Assembly: GCA_023213395.1 (NCBI GenBank)
Contig: CM041465.1
Location: forward strand, 217,937,741 to 218,001,740
Direction of reading: 5' to 3'
DNA from: Cycas panzhihuaensis
Lineage: Eukaryota > Cycadophyta
Length of the DNA: 64,000 bases
Shown here: piece after piece, positions 25,141 through 36,559 of the stretch
Layout of the letters: every line of letters starts with the position of its first letter
Numbering within the stretch: the first letter of the stretch is position 1
Translations under genes and position numbers: made by a program
Notes under the pieces: model-generated
Told to the model about the DNA's origin: nothing
Database searches by the model: none
Seen by the model: only the letters and a program-made list of their open reading frames with translations

Positions 25141-28100
25141 TTTAAATTAAAGTTGTATAAAATGTGATAAATGCAATAGCAAAATATTTGAATGTAAAAA
25201 ATTAAAAGAACTTAAATAAAAGAAATTATTTCCAAATATATATATCCCAAGGTTTTCAAAAGTTTGAACAAATGAACTAAGACCTAGAAGGCTACTAGGC
25301 TCTAAGTTTATGTTTCTCCGGGTAACCTTCTGCTATTATTCTGTCAATGGCGCCTGCCCACAGATGGCAAAACAGGGACCCTTTATACTGGGATCGAGCG
25401 CCAGCTCTATATACCTCAAGACGTGGTCGCTAAGAAGGCTTTGACACCCCCCGAATTGTTGGTCCACTGCTACGGATTTATGCCTAACGATGATCTAGCG
25501 GTGAAGGTTCTCGAACCAAAGGCACTCACCCTCTCCGTGTCTAGCCTTGGTCTCCAAACACCATAAAAGGAAAAGGTTCTCGCACCTCACCGCCACCAGT
25601 ATACACTGATAGCTAATGGTCATCCTCATCCAATATGAGTAGGCCGATTAGCGTGTGTGGTGGTAACTTCAGGGTCCTAACTGCTCCTTGCAAGGCCGGA
25701 AAAAGTATGGTTCAATTCGGATTTATCTTATTTAATGTGAAAACTAATCTATTTAGCAATGTGGTCTTGCTTAGAAAAGAAAATTTCTTTTGATAATGTA
25801 AAAAAATGTTCTAAGCAAGATGAAATGAAACTTTACAAAAACTTTTTGCTTTTTTTCAAAAATATAATGTCATTCAAACAAATATAAGATGCCTTTGAAA
25901 AGAAATGTAATTTTCCTTTTATAAGTGCAAGAAGGATGATATTTTCCAATAATGAAGAAGAACTTTGATACACTTTTAAAGTAAAACAATAAAAAGGAAG
26001 TAATGATGCTCAAAACTTTTCACTTATGCAAGATTTAAAAATAAACTTTTGAGAATAGATAGTTTTCAAATAGATGCCAATTTCTCAAATGAATAATAAA
26101 TCTTTAATGTAAAAACTTTTTATATAAGAACAACTTTTATGTATTGCTTTATAAACAAATGCTAGTTCAAAAATAATGTAAAGTGCTTGTAGAAAGATCA
26201 AGCAGAAACTTGAGTAAACAAGGAAATATGAACTAGAATTTTCTTTACAATTTTGAAAGAAGATAAACATTAGGATGAATATATATACTAAACTTTGTGA
26301 TTGAAAACTATATTGAATGAGGTCAGAATAGCTTAAAATTTTATCAATATGTAGATTGTTGAGATGTGAATCCAATAAAATAGACGGTTTTGAAAATGGA
26401 TACCAATAAGTCACGTTTTGAATGAGGCAAAGGAAAGGACCTCCTTATGGAGCCTAACAGGAGCAGGGTAGGCAAAAAATTGTATAAAAGTACTAATTAA
26501 TCCTTAGAAAAGTTAAAAAATGATCAAATATTATTGATGAAGTAATTAATATTCTGCCAATTGAAAAGTTTGAAAGAATATATTAAACAATTGTAAAAAA
26601 TAATGATTTAGGCCAATAGAATATCTCAACTTTAATCGATTTGAAATATAAGCAAAATATGTCAAAATATATGAAAAATATATCACGTTGAAGAGAAATG
26701 AGTCACTTCCCAACGGTGACGGAAATGAAATCGATAAAATTGTAAAAGTTATAGTGAAAATGTGACAAGTATCTTTATGGAGAATGTTCAAGAAAGGCAA
26801 AATCAACTAAATTTCTTATTTTAGCGATTAAAATATTAGTGAAAATGAAGTCAAAAATTAAAGTAAAAGATGGGTATTAGAGGCTATATGACGCAGATCA
26901 CTATAGAAAAAAATTCAGATACAAAATAGTTTACCAACAATAAATGGCAGCCATTCTAAACCGATTTTATTAGAAATGCAAAAACGCTGAAATTTTGAAA
27001 GTCCAATGTTAAAAAGGTCGAAACGAGGTCAAATGGGCACCAAATTGGTCTTATGACCAACGAAATCGATCTACGAAAAATTTCTGATCTAATGGCGAGG
27101 TTTCGTCGAAACCGATGAGCCAAATAGAAGTTATGGCGAAAAAACGCCAATAACTCTATAGAAAAATAAAATTTAAAGAAAATAAAGTTTAAAATGAAAA
27201 ACACTTATTAAAAATGGTCTGAGGAAGTCTGGGCTGGGATTGAACCCAAGACCAGCCAGAAACAAAAACCTCCGATGCGGAGGGTGAACACACTCACGAA
27301 AGTTAGAAAGCACAACTTAAAACCTTTAAGACCGGATTTTGAAACATACAATAAATAAATATCATAAAATGCAAATCAATGTAGACGTTGCAATAGCGTC
27401 AATGTAGACGCAATAAATACAAACCACGCAATAAATACAAATGCAACCACGATTTAATAACGCATAAATGAATATAATCCACACAATAATGAAAGGCGAT
27501 TTTATAGCAATACCAAGTGAACGGACTGTGTATTAAATGCAGCCGCCGAATGTACAATGCGCGCCGATCAGGATCACGAAACAGAAATAAACGGACGGAA
27601 ATGAAGATCACGCAGAGGCAAAGCAAATCAGACGCAGCTACCGAGGATAAATCTGACGTCAATCGTAATCATGAAATGTAAATAAACGGACAGAAATAAA
27701 GATCATGCAGAGGCAAAGCAAATCTGCAGACGCACGGAAATGAAGATCACGCAGAGGCAAAGCAAATCTGCAAACGCAGCGCGCCGAGGATAAATACAGA
27801 CGTCAATGGGGACGCAGAGGCAAAACGCCCAAAGCGAGCCGGAGAGCATACCAAATCTGCAGACGCACCCAGACGTCAACGGGGCAATGGGGACGCAGAG
27901 GCAAAACGCCCAAGCGAGCCGGAGAGCATACCAAATCTGCAGACACACCCAGACGTCAACGGGGACGCAGAGGCAGGCGCACGCAGAAGGAGAAGGCGGA
28001 CGCAGAAGCAGATCTGGTAAAGTTTATGTCTCCAGATGAAAGCAATAAATACTCCAGATGGAGACGCAGACGCTGAGACGAGTGCAGGGCGCAGATCTAC

Positions 28101-28589
28101 TCCAGATGGAGACGCAGAGATAATAACAGGAAGAGGACAGAGATATATAAATGCAGGCTTGAAGGAACAGAGATATATAAGCGCCGGCTGAAGGTATATA
28201 CGCAAGAACAGAGATATAGTGCAAGGCTGAAGGTAGACAGAAAAGGCTACGCGCACACTTGCAAGTAGAGGAGATACTGAGATTAATATATTCCAATTAC
28301 AAAATGATTAACAGAGGGAACTGAGGAATGCAGAGGATCACTCAAGATCTATCAAGCTAAAGCATATATCAAAAAAATTCTTTTATTTATATGTTGAAAA
28401 ATATAAAAACGGAAACGAAGAACCTGGTTTCCGTATGGAGAGCAAACTTCCGAGCGGGAGATCTTCCTCCATGGATGGAATCCAGATCCGCCTTCTCCAA
28501 AGAGACGGTGAGCTCGCTGTAATCTCAACGAGCGATCATATAGCTATGTTAAAATCGGACGTTTGAGCAACCAAAACCGTAAAATAGAC
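25141..28589 (-). other. Long untranslated leader of element H
   Basis: Nearly 3.45 kb between the primer-binding site and the gag ATG, with no recognisable coding sequence. Three parts are visible: 25141-25330 AT-rich; 25330-25740 moderately GC-rich unique sequence; 25740-27540 very AT-rich; and 27540-28250 with short tandem repeats. A tRNA-like T-arm word occurs near 27240-27300 but lacks an A box. Confidence 0.7.
27590..28245. repeat. Clustered tandem repeats in the leader of H
   Basis: Several short arrays lie side by side: a unit of about 42-45 nt built on gaagatcacgcagaggcaaa (27600, 27700, 27740); a unit of about 75-80 nt starting ggacgcagaggcaaaacgcc (27808, 27891, partial 27964); a unit starting actccagatggagacgcaga (about 28051 and 28090); and a unit of about 34 nt built on aacagagatatata (28133, 28168, 28206). 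Copies are 85-95 percent alike by eye. ORFs through them are repetitive and not credible genes. Confidence 0.85.
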
Positions 28590-28608
28590 AACGTGGCTCG
28601 ATACCAAA
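28590..28608 (-). other. Primer-binding site of element H (initiator tRNA-Met type)
   Basis: Minus strand reads TTTGGTATCGAGCCACGT next to the 5' LTR. The canonical plant copia site is TGGTATCAGAGC; one base appears lost. Confidence 0.75.
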
Positions 28609-28923
28609 TGATGGAGCCAAGGAGCAGAGCAGACATCACGACACTTTCATCTTGAGTACAACGGCGATTTGAAAGAGTGGCGGTGTTAATGAACACCAGG
28701 AGGTATTCCCAACCCTTATAGAGAATTGGGAGGCGTCGGGCGCCATCACCCTAACACAACAATTAAAGTTAGTTTGAAAAATATAGAAAATAAATAGCGG
28801 TGATCATTACCTCACGTGAGTGGTCGGTCCAGGCGGTGAGCAGTTCAAGGTGCCCTAGGGGCCCTCAAAGGTGGCTTTGAGGGGCCCTAAGCGCCTAGTG
28901 CATGAACATTGGGATTATTCCCA
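28609..28923 (-). repeat. 5' LTR of element H (315 nt)
   Basis: TG at 28609 and CA at 28922-28923; direct repeat of 20597-20922. Eleven nt shorter because of several 1-4 nt gaps, most at or next to CG dinucleotides of the other copy. Confidence 0.95.
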
Positions 28924-29065
28924 GCTTTTTAAATTCACATGTTACATATCACTATATCTTTTGCTGTTTAAGTTGATAGGATATGTGATTCCTCTAGTCG
29001 GCATAATTTGAGCTAGTTAAAACTAGAATTGGAACACAGGTGGTTGATCCTGGCATTAGAGCCAT
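28924..29065 (-). pseudogene. gag N-terminus of element I
   Basis: ATG at 29063-29065 is followed by ALMPGSTTCVPILVLTSSNY, the usual copia gag opening (variable start, then LTSSNY). One stop stands where a conserved Trp is expected. The reading runs to the edge of H at 28924 and continues at 20596. Confirms that H split this gene. Confidence 0.7.
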
Positions 29066-29235
29066 ATTAGAAATTATAGAGTTTGATTTGGGATTTAAAT
29101 ATATATGAGTAGGTGAAAAGATAACCACTTAGTAAGGTTTCCAAACATTAGATTAACATTTCATAGTCATGATTAAAAACATAATAGGATAAATAAATAC
29201 CCTTCCCTTTAAAGGAATTATATATTCCCATTTTT

Positions 29236-29320
29236 CTTAAAAGATAAATAGTCCCCCTTAACCCTTAAAAAATAAATAATCCCCCTTAACCTTTTAAAAA
29301 ATAAATAGCCCCCCTTAAAA
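29236..29320. repeat. Three-unit tandem repeat of about 27 nt
   Basis: Units of the form taaaaaataaata followed by g/a-tcccccttaacc at 29239, 29265 and 29292. On the minus strand each carries a polypurine-tract-like AAGGGGG. Confidence 0.75.
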
Positions 29321-30474
29321 AAGTAAGTGTTTTATTTAGATTCCTTTATTATTGTTTTACTTTTATTGATTAGCAAATAATAAAGTATTAATTTAAAACG
29401 ACTAATGAGTATTTTATTTTGTAATTGATTTATGATGTTGAAGGCATAAAACTTATTTAGTTTAATTTGGAAAATAATCAAAGAGGGATATATTAACTTT
29501 GCCTAAGTTAATTAGGTTTTATTAAAAAAGTATATATTTATAAATGTCTATATATATACACTATTTAGAAAATATTATAAAAACCTTATATTGTAAAGAG
29601 AGGATTAATTTTAAAACAAAGTGAAGGGGGAATTGTTTATTTGTATATCTATTATAGTGTAGGAGGGATAATTATCTGAATTTGAATGGAAAAGTGAAGA
29701 CTTAAATCAATTGAAATAAATCCAAAACAATTTATAATAATATTACATAAAATTGAAGATATTTTGAATTTTCTTATAAAACTCCTTTTGTTTGTCCTAT
29801 ATTGAGCATGCAAAGGACTGCTACAGCAATTGGAAGAGAAGAACTGAGTGTTAAGCACTTCTTGAGCTACTACACGTTTTTTGGAACCTCTGCTTTTAAA
29901 GTTTGCATAGAGTTTTTGGTTTCCGTTAACTAAAAATCTTTTTTCTTAGTGAAGAATTCCTACTAGCATCTTTTTTTTGAATTGTTGCTGTTGCTATTTT
30001 CCTCCTTCGGCTACAACTTTAATTTCTTGGGCTCCTTCATGATCCCCACAACAGATTTTGGGTGTTGTTCTACTGTACTTCCGTTTCTTTTTCTCTCTAC
30101 GCATAATTTCAGTTGTTGGAGTCATTCTCTCTTTCAGAAAGTAATTTTTAGACAACTCACCTCGAATCTTGCTCCACGTACTGCGTCTATGGCTACGGCG
30201 TCATCTTTTCCTCTCCTTAGTGCCAAGATCTTGCCATTTTAAAACCCTATAATGTGTTTTATTTTTTGCATCAGGTTTTCTGTTTTTCTATTCTCTAATG
30301 GATTTCAAAACAGTTAAGAAATCTTGATTAAATCCTTTTAATTAGGAGGTTTTCCTCTTCAATCGTGTAGAGGACATGTGTGAGAAGTTCTTCCTAAAAT
30401 TTCGTGTGAAATAGACTTTGTTTACGCTACCAAAATCACTGCTATTTCTATTATTTTTTCATTTTTTACACTTC

Positions 30475-30650
30475 AGGTAGCAATTGATATACAGGTAGCA
30501 CAGGTAGCGATTGATGCGATTAGCCTTTTTTGATTGTAGTTGATGCAGTTGATGCACCTGTAGTTGTAGTTAATGCAGTTGATGCATCTGCAGTTGCAAT
30601 TGATGCACCTGGATAACAGTGGTAACACCTAGGTAGCACCTAGTTGCACT
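30475..30650. repeat. Imperfect short repeats (gttgatgca / caggtagca)
   Basis: The words caggtagc (three times, 30476-30515), ttgatgca and tgcacctg recur at irregular 9-30 nt spacing through the patch. It lies about 170 nt beyond the end of the G chromodomain-like tail in element sense. Confidence 0.6.
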
Positions 30651-30819
30651 TATAGAAATACCTTATTTTTATATTTTTTGAGCCTCTTTAAGGCATTTTT
30701 CTACTAAATGAAGATCATAAACATAAAAAAACAAAGTATTTAAAGAGTATTATGAACTTAAAGATTCGAAAATGGATCAAAACTTCCATTTTTTTAAGGA
30801 GTTCATGGCCTCATGAACT

Positions 30820-31262
30820 TTATAGTTGTAGATGAGGGAATTTGATTTTTCCTATCTCCTTATTGTACCATTTTGCTTTGCTAGGTACTTGTCCTTTCTC
30901 TGTAATTCTGAAGGACTCGATTATGCCTCTTCGAGTCTTAGTCTGCTTCCTTTGAAGAATGCAATCATTTTGTATTGGTTCCTCTTTCTTTATTTGCAAC
31001 TCCTCTAGATTTGGTAAGAGTAGAACTCCATCTTCATCTTCATCCAACATGGATGGCTCGAACATCTTCAGATTCTTAACATTCACTACAGAATACATTT
31101 TCATGAATTCTGAAAGTTCAAGCTAGAAAGCATTTTCCCCCAATGTTCTTCAAGATTGTAAAAAGACCATATCATATGGTTTTAACTTTTTGCCTTCACC
31201 TTGCAATCTTTTCTTACTGAGGTGCAACTAAACTCTATCTCCTTCCTTAAAGGAATGACTGG
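30820..31262 (-). pseudogene. Integrase C-terminus with GPY/F-like module and chromodomain-like tail (element G)
   Basis: From the right, the minus-strand reading gives LHLSKKRLQGEGKKLKPYDM, the usual GPF position changed to MVF, then a Leu-Pro-like strand and MYSVVNVKNLKMFEPSMLDE. A 94-codon open stretch (30820-31104) ends with TRRGIIESFRITEKGQVPSK and FPHLQL, the position of the chromodomain-like CR motif in chromoviruses, which tethers integrase to chromatin. Two in-frame stops precede that stretch. The right end is the C/F insertion point. Confidence 0.8.
31258..31262. repeat. Target-site duplication of C/F, left copy (ACTGG)
   Basis: Partner GCTGG at 61228-61232 differs by one transition. 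Confidence 0.7.
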
Positions 31263-33849
31263 TGTTTCTTGGCTATTAGGAATAGATTTGGGATGAGTCA
31301 ACTTAGGTAAGCTTAGGTATATATTTCTCAGTCCCATCCTCACTTTTGTTTGGTCGAGGTTGCTTAGTGTATTGTTTAATGCATGCTTGCCTATCATTTA
31401 TGTGATTGCATTACTTTCTTGCCTGATCATGTTGCTTATGCCTGTCGTGCACCATTCAGCCTATGACGACCCACCATGGGGCACTCCTCAGGAGTCATAC
31501 ACCCCATATGGCACTCAGCTGGCCACAACACCTCCATAGCTCCCTAAACATCATTGTCGATCACGTTCCGTTCATGATAACAATCTTGTCTCCACTTTGA
31601 ATCCCTTTCTAAGTGTGATAGGACTCCCTATTGAGACTCATTTCTTGCTTTTGGCTACCTGTCGGCCACCTGGGCAGGAGTTCCCAGCCTGCCCAGTCTC
31701 AACATACCCTTATGTTTGGCTTTAGGCCCTACTTCTACCCTGATTTTGGCTTTAAGGTCTGCATCGCTACAAACTTAGTGGTACCGTGAAGTTTACCACG
31801 GTGTGACTATTTAAAATTATTTTTTAAAAATAGTCGTGGTAATTCCCGCTCTTTTCACAGAACTCCCACATAGTGCACTTGAGAACTCACCGTCTTCGTA
31901 ACCCTAAATGCTCGTTTAGGGTTGGGGTGAGTATAAAGCCCAAAACCTAAGCCATTTACCTTCTTCTTCCTTCATTTTTTAGATCTCTACTCTAGCTCCG
32001 CCCTTGCAATTTTCACAGGATCTGCTCTTTGGCTCTAGTTCTCCTTCCACAGGATACTTGCTATGTCTCAGGCCTTGCTCCGGCCAGCCTTCAGCCCCTT
32101 TTGCTGTCTACATCATGGAGGAAGAATACTCATAGCAACTCAACAAAGCAAGCTCCAAGATTCTAGATTTGCTTCCACATTTGCCTCCTCTTTAGCCCAT
32201 GCCTAAAAAGCCTATTTGGAACAGGCTTTTTCCTCCTAATTTCTGGTAGAATCAAGCTCTTTTCTTCTGCTGTAAGGTACCCCATCAACAATCCTTTGAA
32301 TTTTTTGTTTCTCTCCTCTCTTTCATGAGCAGTGTTGAGTTATTTCTTGCTTTTATCTTTGCATTCCATAGGAGCTTGCCTACTACTCCTCATTTTATAG
32401 TACTTATCCTCTCTTTTCCTTCAAGCTCACTCCAAGGTGGCTATGCAAGAGGGTTACATAAGGATGGGTGAAGGGAGAAAGGCAGGATCAGTCCCCCCAT
32501 TGACCTTCTCCTTAAGGGTTTTGCCCTTCCCTTCCTTCCTCTTTCACCTCATGCCTCCCTTAGAGTTGGGCCAGGGATATTGAGAGCTCATCTTTAGTTC
32601 TGAACTAGCATTGGCAGCCCTTGCCACGCTGGTTTCAGACCTGCAATCTTAGGTTTTGGGCATCACATAAGCCCCAAAACTCGTCCTGGTTAGTTTGTGA
32701 CCCTTAGCTCATCCCAACCTGATGATTTGCTGCCAATAGCACTTCGTCTCTTGGGTTTGCTTGTATACATTTTTACTGGTTTATTTCCTCCTCTGTTTGT
32801 TGTCCCATACAACCATTATACTCTGTTTTATCCCCCTTGAGGCTACGTGGAGGTACTTGTGGATGAGTTGGCCATTCTGAGGCTAACTTCTTCATCTTGG
32901 TCACCGTTTGATGTTGCTTTGGCTTGAAACTTGCATGGGGGTTTTGGAGTAGGGTGTAATATTTATTTAACTTGATTTATTATCAGATTTTTGTATTCAT
33001 ATACATATATATATTAGGCATACTTGGCAGCCCCCTCTTCTGGGAGGGAGAAACTTTTGGTTTTGTGCTTGGTAGGGTTTGCACTAACGGGAATACGAAG
33101 GAGAAGAACTTCTTGACAGGTTGGTCTCTAGTTAGTAGTATTTTCGTTTGCATTTGTTGCTCTTTGTGTCGCTTTGCTTTCACATGATTGGGGAAGGTAA
33201 GGTAGCCCCTCGTCCACTCATGGCAACTGTCATCGGCTAGCCTCCCACCTGCGTGGCAAGTTTAAGTGGGCGAGCACGTAAAGAGTAGAAGGTCGCAACA
33301 CCCCAAACATGCTACATTTCTAGGTATTCCTTGTTCCCTTTTTTTTGTCCTCTTCCACAGTGTTTATCTTATGCACATGTCGCATGCTAAAAACACATAG
33401 GAAATGAAAAAGGGAGATGCTTGCATTTACGAATCTTTTTTATAGTTGTTTATACTGCGTGTAGATAGGTTTTGGGTGTGAGCCATACATTCCTCATCCC
33501 CATCTAGCCCACACGTGAGACATCTTATTTCACACACATTTGTTCACACGTTGCCTTCTCCTTCCTGCGAGAAGCCACAACTTATTGGAGTCCCTCTTCC
33601 TCTTCCCGACCATCCAAGGGGTAGCAGGGCCTCTTCTTTTGGGACGACCTGAGGCCTTGCCTTGCGTCCTTTTTTTCGAAGGTTGCCTTAAGGCAATTGG
33701 GTAACATTTGCAGGTCCCAAATCTACACTTCGGCATACGGATGCCCTGCGTGGTGTTTTTCTTACCGTTAGATCCCACTTATAGCCTGACCCTACCTTAG
33801 TTAGTCACACCTTTCTAAGCGTAGAAGACCACCTCGTAGATGCGTTACA
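31263..33849 (+). repeat. 5' LTR of element C/F (2587 nt)
   Basis: TG at 31263 and CA at 33848-33849; direct repeat of 58588-61227. The start TGTTTCTTGGCTATTAGGAA is homologous to the D LTR start in element sense (TGTTTCCCGGCTTCCGGGAA). It carries cttaggtaagc about 45 nt from its 5' end and gggaaggtaaggtagc near 33195, both splice-donor-like. It has a short (TA)n at 33005-33015. ORFs within it have no domain. Confidence 0.95.
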
Positions 33850-33850
33850 C

Positions 33851-33868
33851 TGGTGACCATATTGGGGA
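33851..33868 (+). other. Primer-binding site of element C/F
   Basis: TGGTGACCATATTGGGGA follows the LTR after one C. In D the same position reads TGGCGACCATCTTGGGGG. The TGGCGAC form suggests a tRNA-Arg type primer as in Ogre/Tat elements (from memory). The one-base T/C difference in C/F fits C-to-T decay. Confidence 0.65.
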
Positions 33869-34059
33869 ACTGCTAGTAAGGGAGCTAGTCTCGCCTCTAT
33901 TCCTATTGGTGCTATTGCTTTTAGGTGATCTTCTTGACTTTCTTTTCCATTGGGTAGCCCCCAATGCATGCTTCATACCATTTACTCTCTTCTAACAACT
34001 TTTGTAAAGGCGTTGCATATGACGTTTCTCATGTTGTTTGCAAGGTCTACCGCTGTTGT

Positions 34060-36540
34060 TAGAAGACCTTTCGTATCACTCCCTTCCGTCATCGGTTTCT
34101 GACTCGACAATATAGGGCTACCATTGTGACTGGGCTTATCACACCTTAGTCTTGGGAACTCAAGAGTTTCCCATGTCTATTCTGGGATCCACCTAAGTGG
34201 GTGACGATCCCATTTATTACTCGAGTGACCAGCCTCACCCCTCCGACATCCATCCTTCTATTCATGTGGTAAAAGGCTTGCCTTTTCATAAGATTTATTA
34301 TCTGATTGGTGATTCTTATGACGAGTGCCCTAAGGGGTCTACGTCATTTGAGGTCACATCCACCTCTTATGGTTACGAAGACACCCCTCCCGCCGACGTG
34401 ATTGAAGCTATCAATAAGTACTTTCAAGCGACTCATCTTTAAGCACGTCCCAGGTGATTTGAAGAAGTCTTACGTGGTGGAGCGCCTTCTTCATCTGCAC
34501 CTGCACCTCCCACGGTAAGTAATCCTTCTATTCCTGCACATTCGTCCCACTTCGTTTCTACACCAACCTTGGGGACAAGTATCACACTCTCTATTCCTAG
34601 TCATGGTCCTAGTTCTTTAGGACCCATTCATAGTGTGTCTTTTCCCTAGCTGGGGGTTAGCATACCTTTTCCAAGCCAAGCGAATGTGCCACCCCCCAAC
34701 GTGGCACATGCGTTCCCTAGTAGGCTTAGAGGTCCTACTAGTACTACTGCCACTAGCTATATGGGATCTGCTCCCACATATAATCAAAACCTATCCAATG
34801 GTCCTTCCTTTTACATACCCCCGGGTTATGCATCTCAACCTTGGGGGTAGGGTAAGGGGAATCACCTTCTAGTTTATGGGGTGGACCCGCTACACCTATA
34901 TGGGGTTGCACCACCAACAAGTGGCCCATACGAGCAGAACCCAGTTCCACACCTATTTTTTTCACCATCTAGCATAGCCCCTTTTGTTGCACCTTCGCAA
35001 GGGAACCCAACTCCCTTCCAAGGCACTTATCCTCAAAGCCCCCTTCCAACAAGGGGCATTTTCTCAAGGAGGGATGGGTTTGCCACCCCCATCCATTCCT
35101 TGCTCACTACCTACTCCATCTTTCGTTGATCCTACAGTCCAGGCAAGGGCACATCCCTTCATGGACTACAGGTCGACACCACTATCTATTGAGGCATTAA
35201 GAACTAATCTACTGCCTCACCCTCCTGAAGTTCCCAAATTTGATGGAACTTCGTTGCAAGACCCAGCTGAACACGTGCGTAGTTTTTTTATGACATGTAT
35301 AGACTACTGGGCTTACGACCATATCTTAATGAAATTGTTCCCACAATCTTTACAGGGCGATGCCCTTAAATGGTTTTAATGCTTCCCTACCCACTCTATT
35401 TTTTTATTCCAGTAATTGGTGGATGAATTCGTTAACTACTTTGATGTAGCCCGTCCATTTGAGAGTGAAATGAAATCTCTCCTTTCGCTCAAACAAGGTC
35501 ATGATGAAATGAATCGTGACTTTGTAAGATGATTCCATGACCTTCTTCACTCTACTAAGGCCGTATTGCCTGAAGAGTTGAAGAGGGATCTTTTCGTTAA
35601 CACACTTCGCCCCGAAGTACATGTGGAAGTCCTTAAAATGGGGGCGACCACGTATGACTCTGCGATCGCGAAGTGCTTAGCGTTAGAGACTATTGAGATC
35701 CAAGCCAGACTCAAGAGGCCTCTCAAGCCCTCATAACGATGTGAGGCACCTCCCTCAACTAAGGAAACTAAACCTTCGCAACCCACTAGGTCTACTTCTC
35801 ACTCAACTGAGAAGACTTTAGACCCTCTTACTTCTACCATATGCTCATTCGAGCATATGATGAAGGAGCTTAAACTCCAAGCCCCTTCATCACCAACATC
35901 TAACAAACAAATTCAATAGGCTTCTCAAGCTGCTCCCCCTAAAAGAGGTAGTATCCAACCTTCTCAAGTAAGGAAAGATGATCCTCTGCTCAAGAAGAAG
36001 TGGTGCTCCATCCACGGGGAGTGCTTCCATGATGACTCGCATTGTCAGGTGCAACACCCTCGTGATGCCCCACCACGTGATTCGTCTCCCATACGGGCCT
36101 CGAGGCCCAATCTCGATCAACCTGTCCATAAGGATCCGTTTCCCAAACATAGGGAGCATGATCGTAATACCCAATAAAGAAACAACCGGAACTGGGGAAG
36201 ATACCTGAATTCCCATCATTCCCGTGATAAAGGGAAGGGTGCCCAGGATTCATTCTCTTCCTCTCGTTCCCCTAATTGATATGCTCCATCACCTTCACGA
36301 TCCCAGAATAAGGTAAAGAAGGTTGTCCAATTACTTGAGACCACTCTGTTGTATGCCTTAATCTGGTCTTAAGCCGCTAAAGAGGCAATCAGTGCCTCTT
36401 CATCTCCATCTCACCTTGATCCTCTTCCGGAACCCCATGCACTTCCCAAGACTATTCCGTCGCCTTGGGTCATTCTGATTTTGAAGGGCGCTTACCCAAC
36501 CTACGAAGGGGAAGCCCTTCTCTATCATTGACGAGCTCCA
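34060..36540 (+). pseudogene. gag of element C/F
   Basis: N-terminal part 34060-34440 (LEDLSYHSLPSS, then YYSSDQPHPSDIHPS). A Pro/Ser-rich region runs to about 35140. Then come FMDYRSTPLSIEALRTNLLP and FDGTSLQDPAEHVRSFFMTC (35160-35380), and the gag core SLKQGHDEMNRDFVR with NTLRPEVHVEVLKMGATTYD (35480-35720). A Cys/His box KKWCSIHGECFHDDSHC lies near 35990-36050. A basic, Ser-rich tail follows. It contains about a dozen in-frame stops, but few frameshifts in the core. The finger is the plant-gypsy C-x2-H form, not classical CCHC. Confidence 0.85.
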
Positions 36541-36559
36541 CATTGTCACTGCGGGGATG

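Larger units (their letters stand above)
20597..28923 (-). mobile_element. Ty1/copia element H, complete with two LTRs, inserted in gag of I
   Basis: 8.33 kb. The LTRs at 20597-20922 and 28609-28923 begin TG and end CA and are nearly identical. A primer-binding site for initiator-Met tRNA adjoins the right LTR and a polypurine tract adjoins the left one. Coding order on the minus strand is gag, protease, integrase, RT, RNase H. A 3.4-kb leader precedes gag. Several frameshifts and an altered RT catalytic loop make it inactive as read. Confidence 0.95.
16054..29065 (-). mobile_element. Ty1/copia element I, split by element H, 5' end missing
   Basis: Minus-strand copia element in standard order: gag start at 29065, gag, protease, integrase, RT, RNase H, then a polypurine tract and a presumed 3' LTR. 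Gag is interrupted by H (20597-28923); reading across H from 28924 to 20596 rejoins the gag reading frame. No copy of the presumed 3' LTR is found right of 29065. The 5' LTR and leader are therefore displaced or lost, most simply by insertion of G. Many stops are present, but the RT motif YVDD is intact. Confidence 0.8.
29066..30819. other. Unresolved AT-rich stretch between I and G
   Basis: No coding domain or RNA gene recognised on either strand. It should hold the remnant leader of I on the left and the 3' untranslated part, possibly the 3' LTR, of G on the right. Without a second LTR copy the boundary cannot be placed. Two tandem-repeat patches are described separately. Confidence 0.5.

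Noticed and set aside
27225-27310. tRNA-like or SINE-like segment on the minus strand (GGTTCAATCCC with a CCTCCG/CGGAGG hairpin)
   Set aside because: No A box, no acceptor stem pairing and no A- or T-rich tail; only the T-arm-like word is convincing.
27806-28039. Plus-strand ORF of 77 codons with repeated TQRQNAQ
   Set aside because: Product of the tandem DNA repeats in the H leader, on the strand opposite to the element, with no domain.
29045-29068. Plus-strand word tggcattagagccatatt resembling a Met-tRNA primer-binding site
   Set aside because: It is the complement of the gag start codon region of element I; no LTR ends next to it on that strand.
29982-30242. 86-codon plus-strand ORF rich in Leu, Phe and Ser
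   Set aside because: No signal, domain or codon pattern that separates it from chance in AT-rich DNA.
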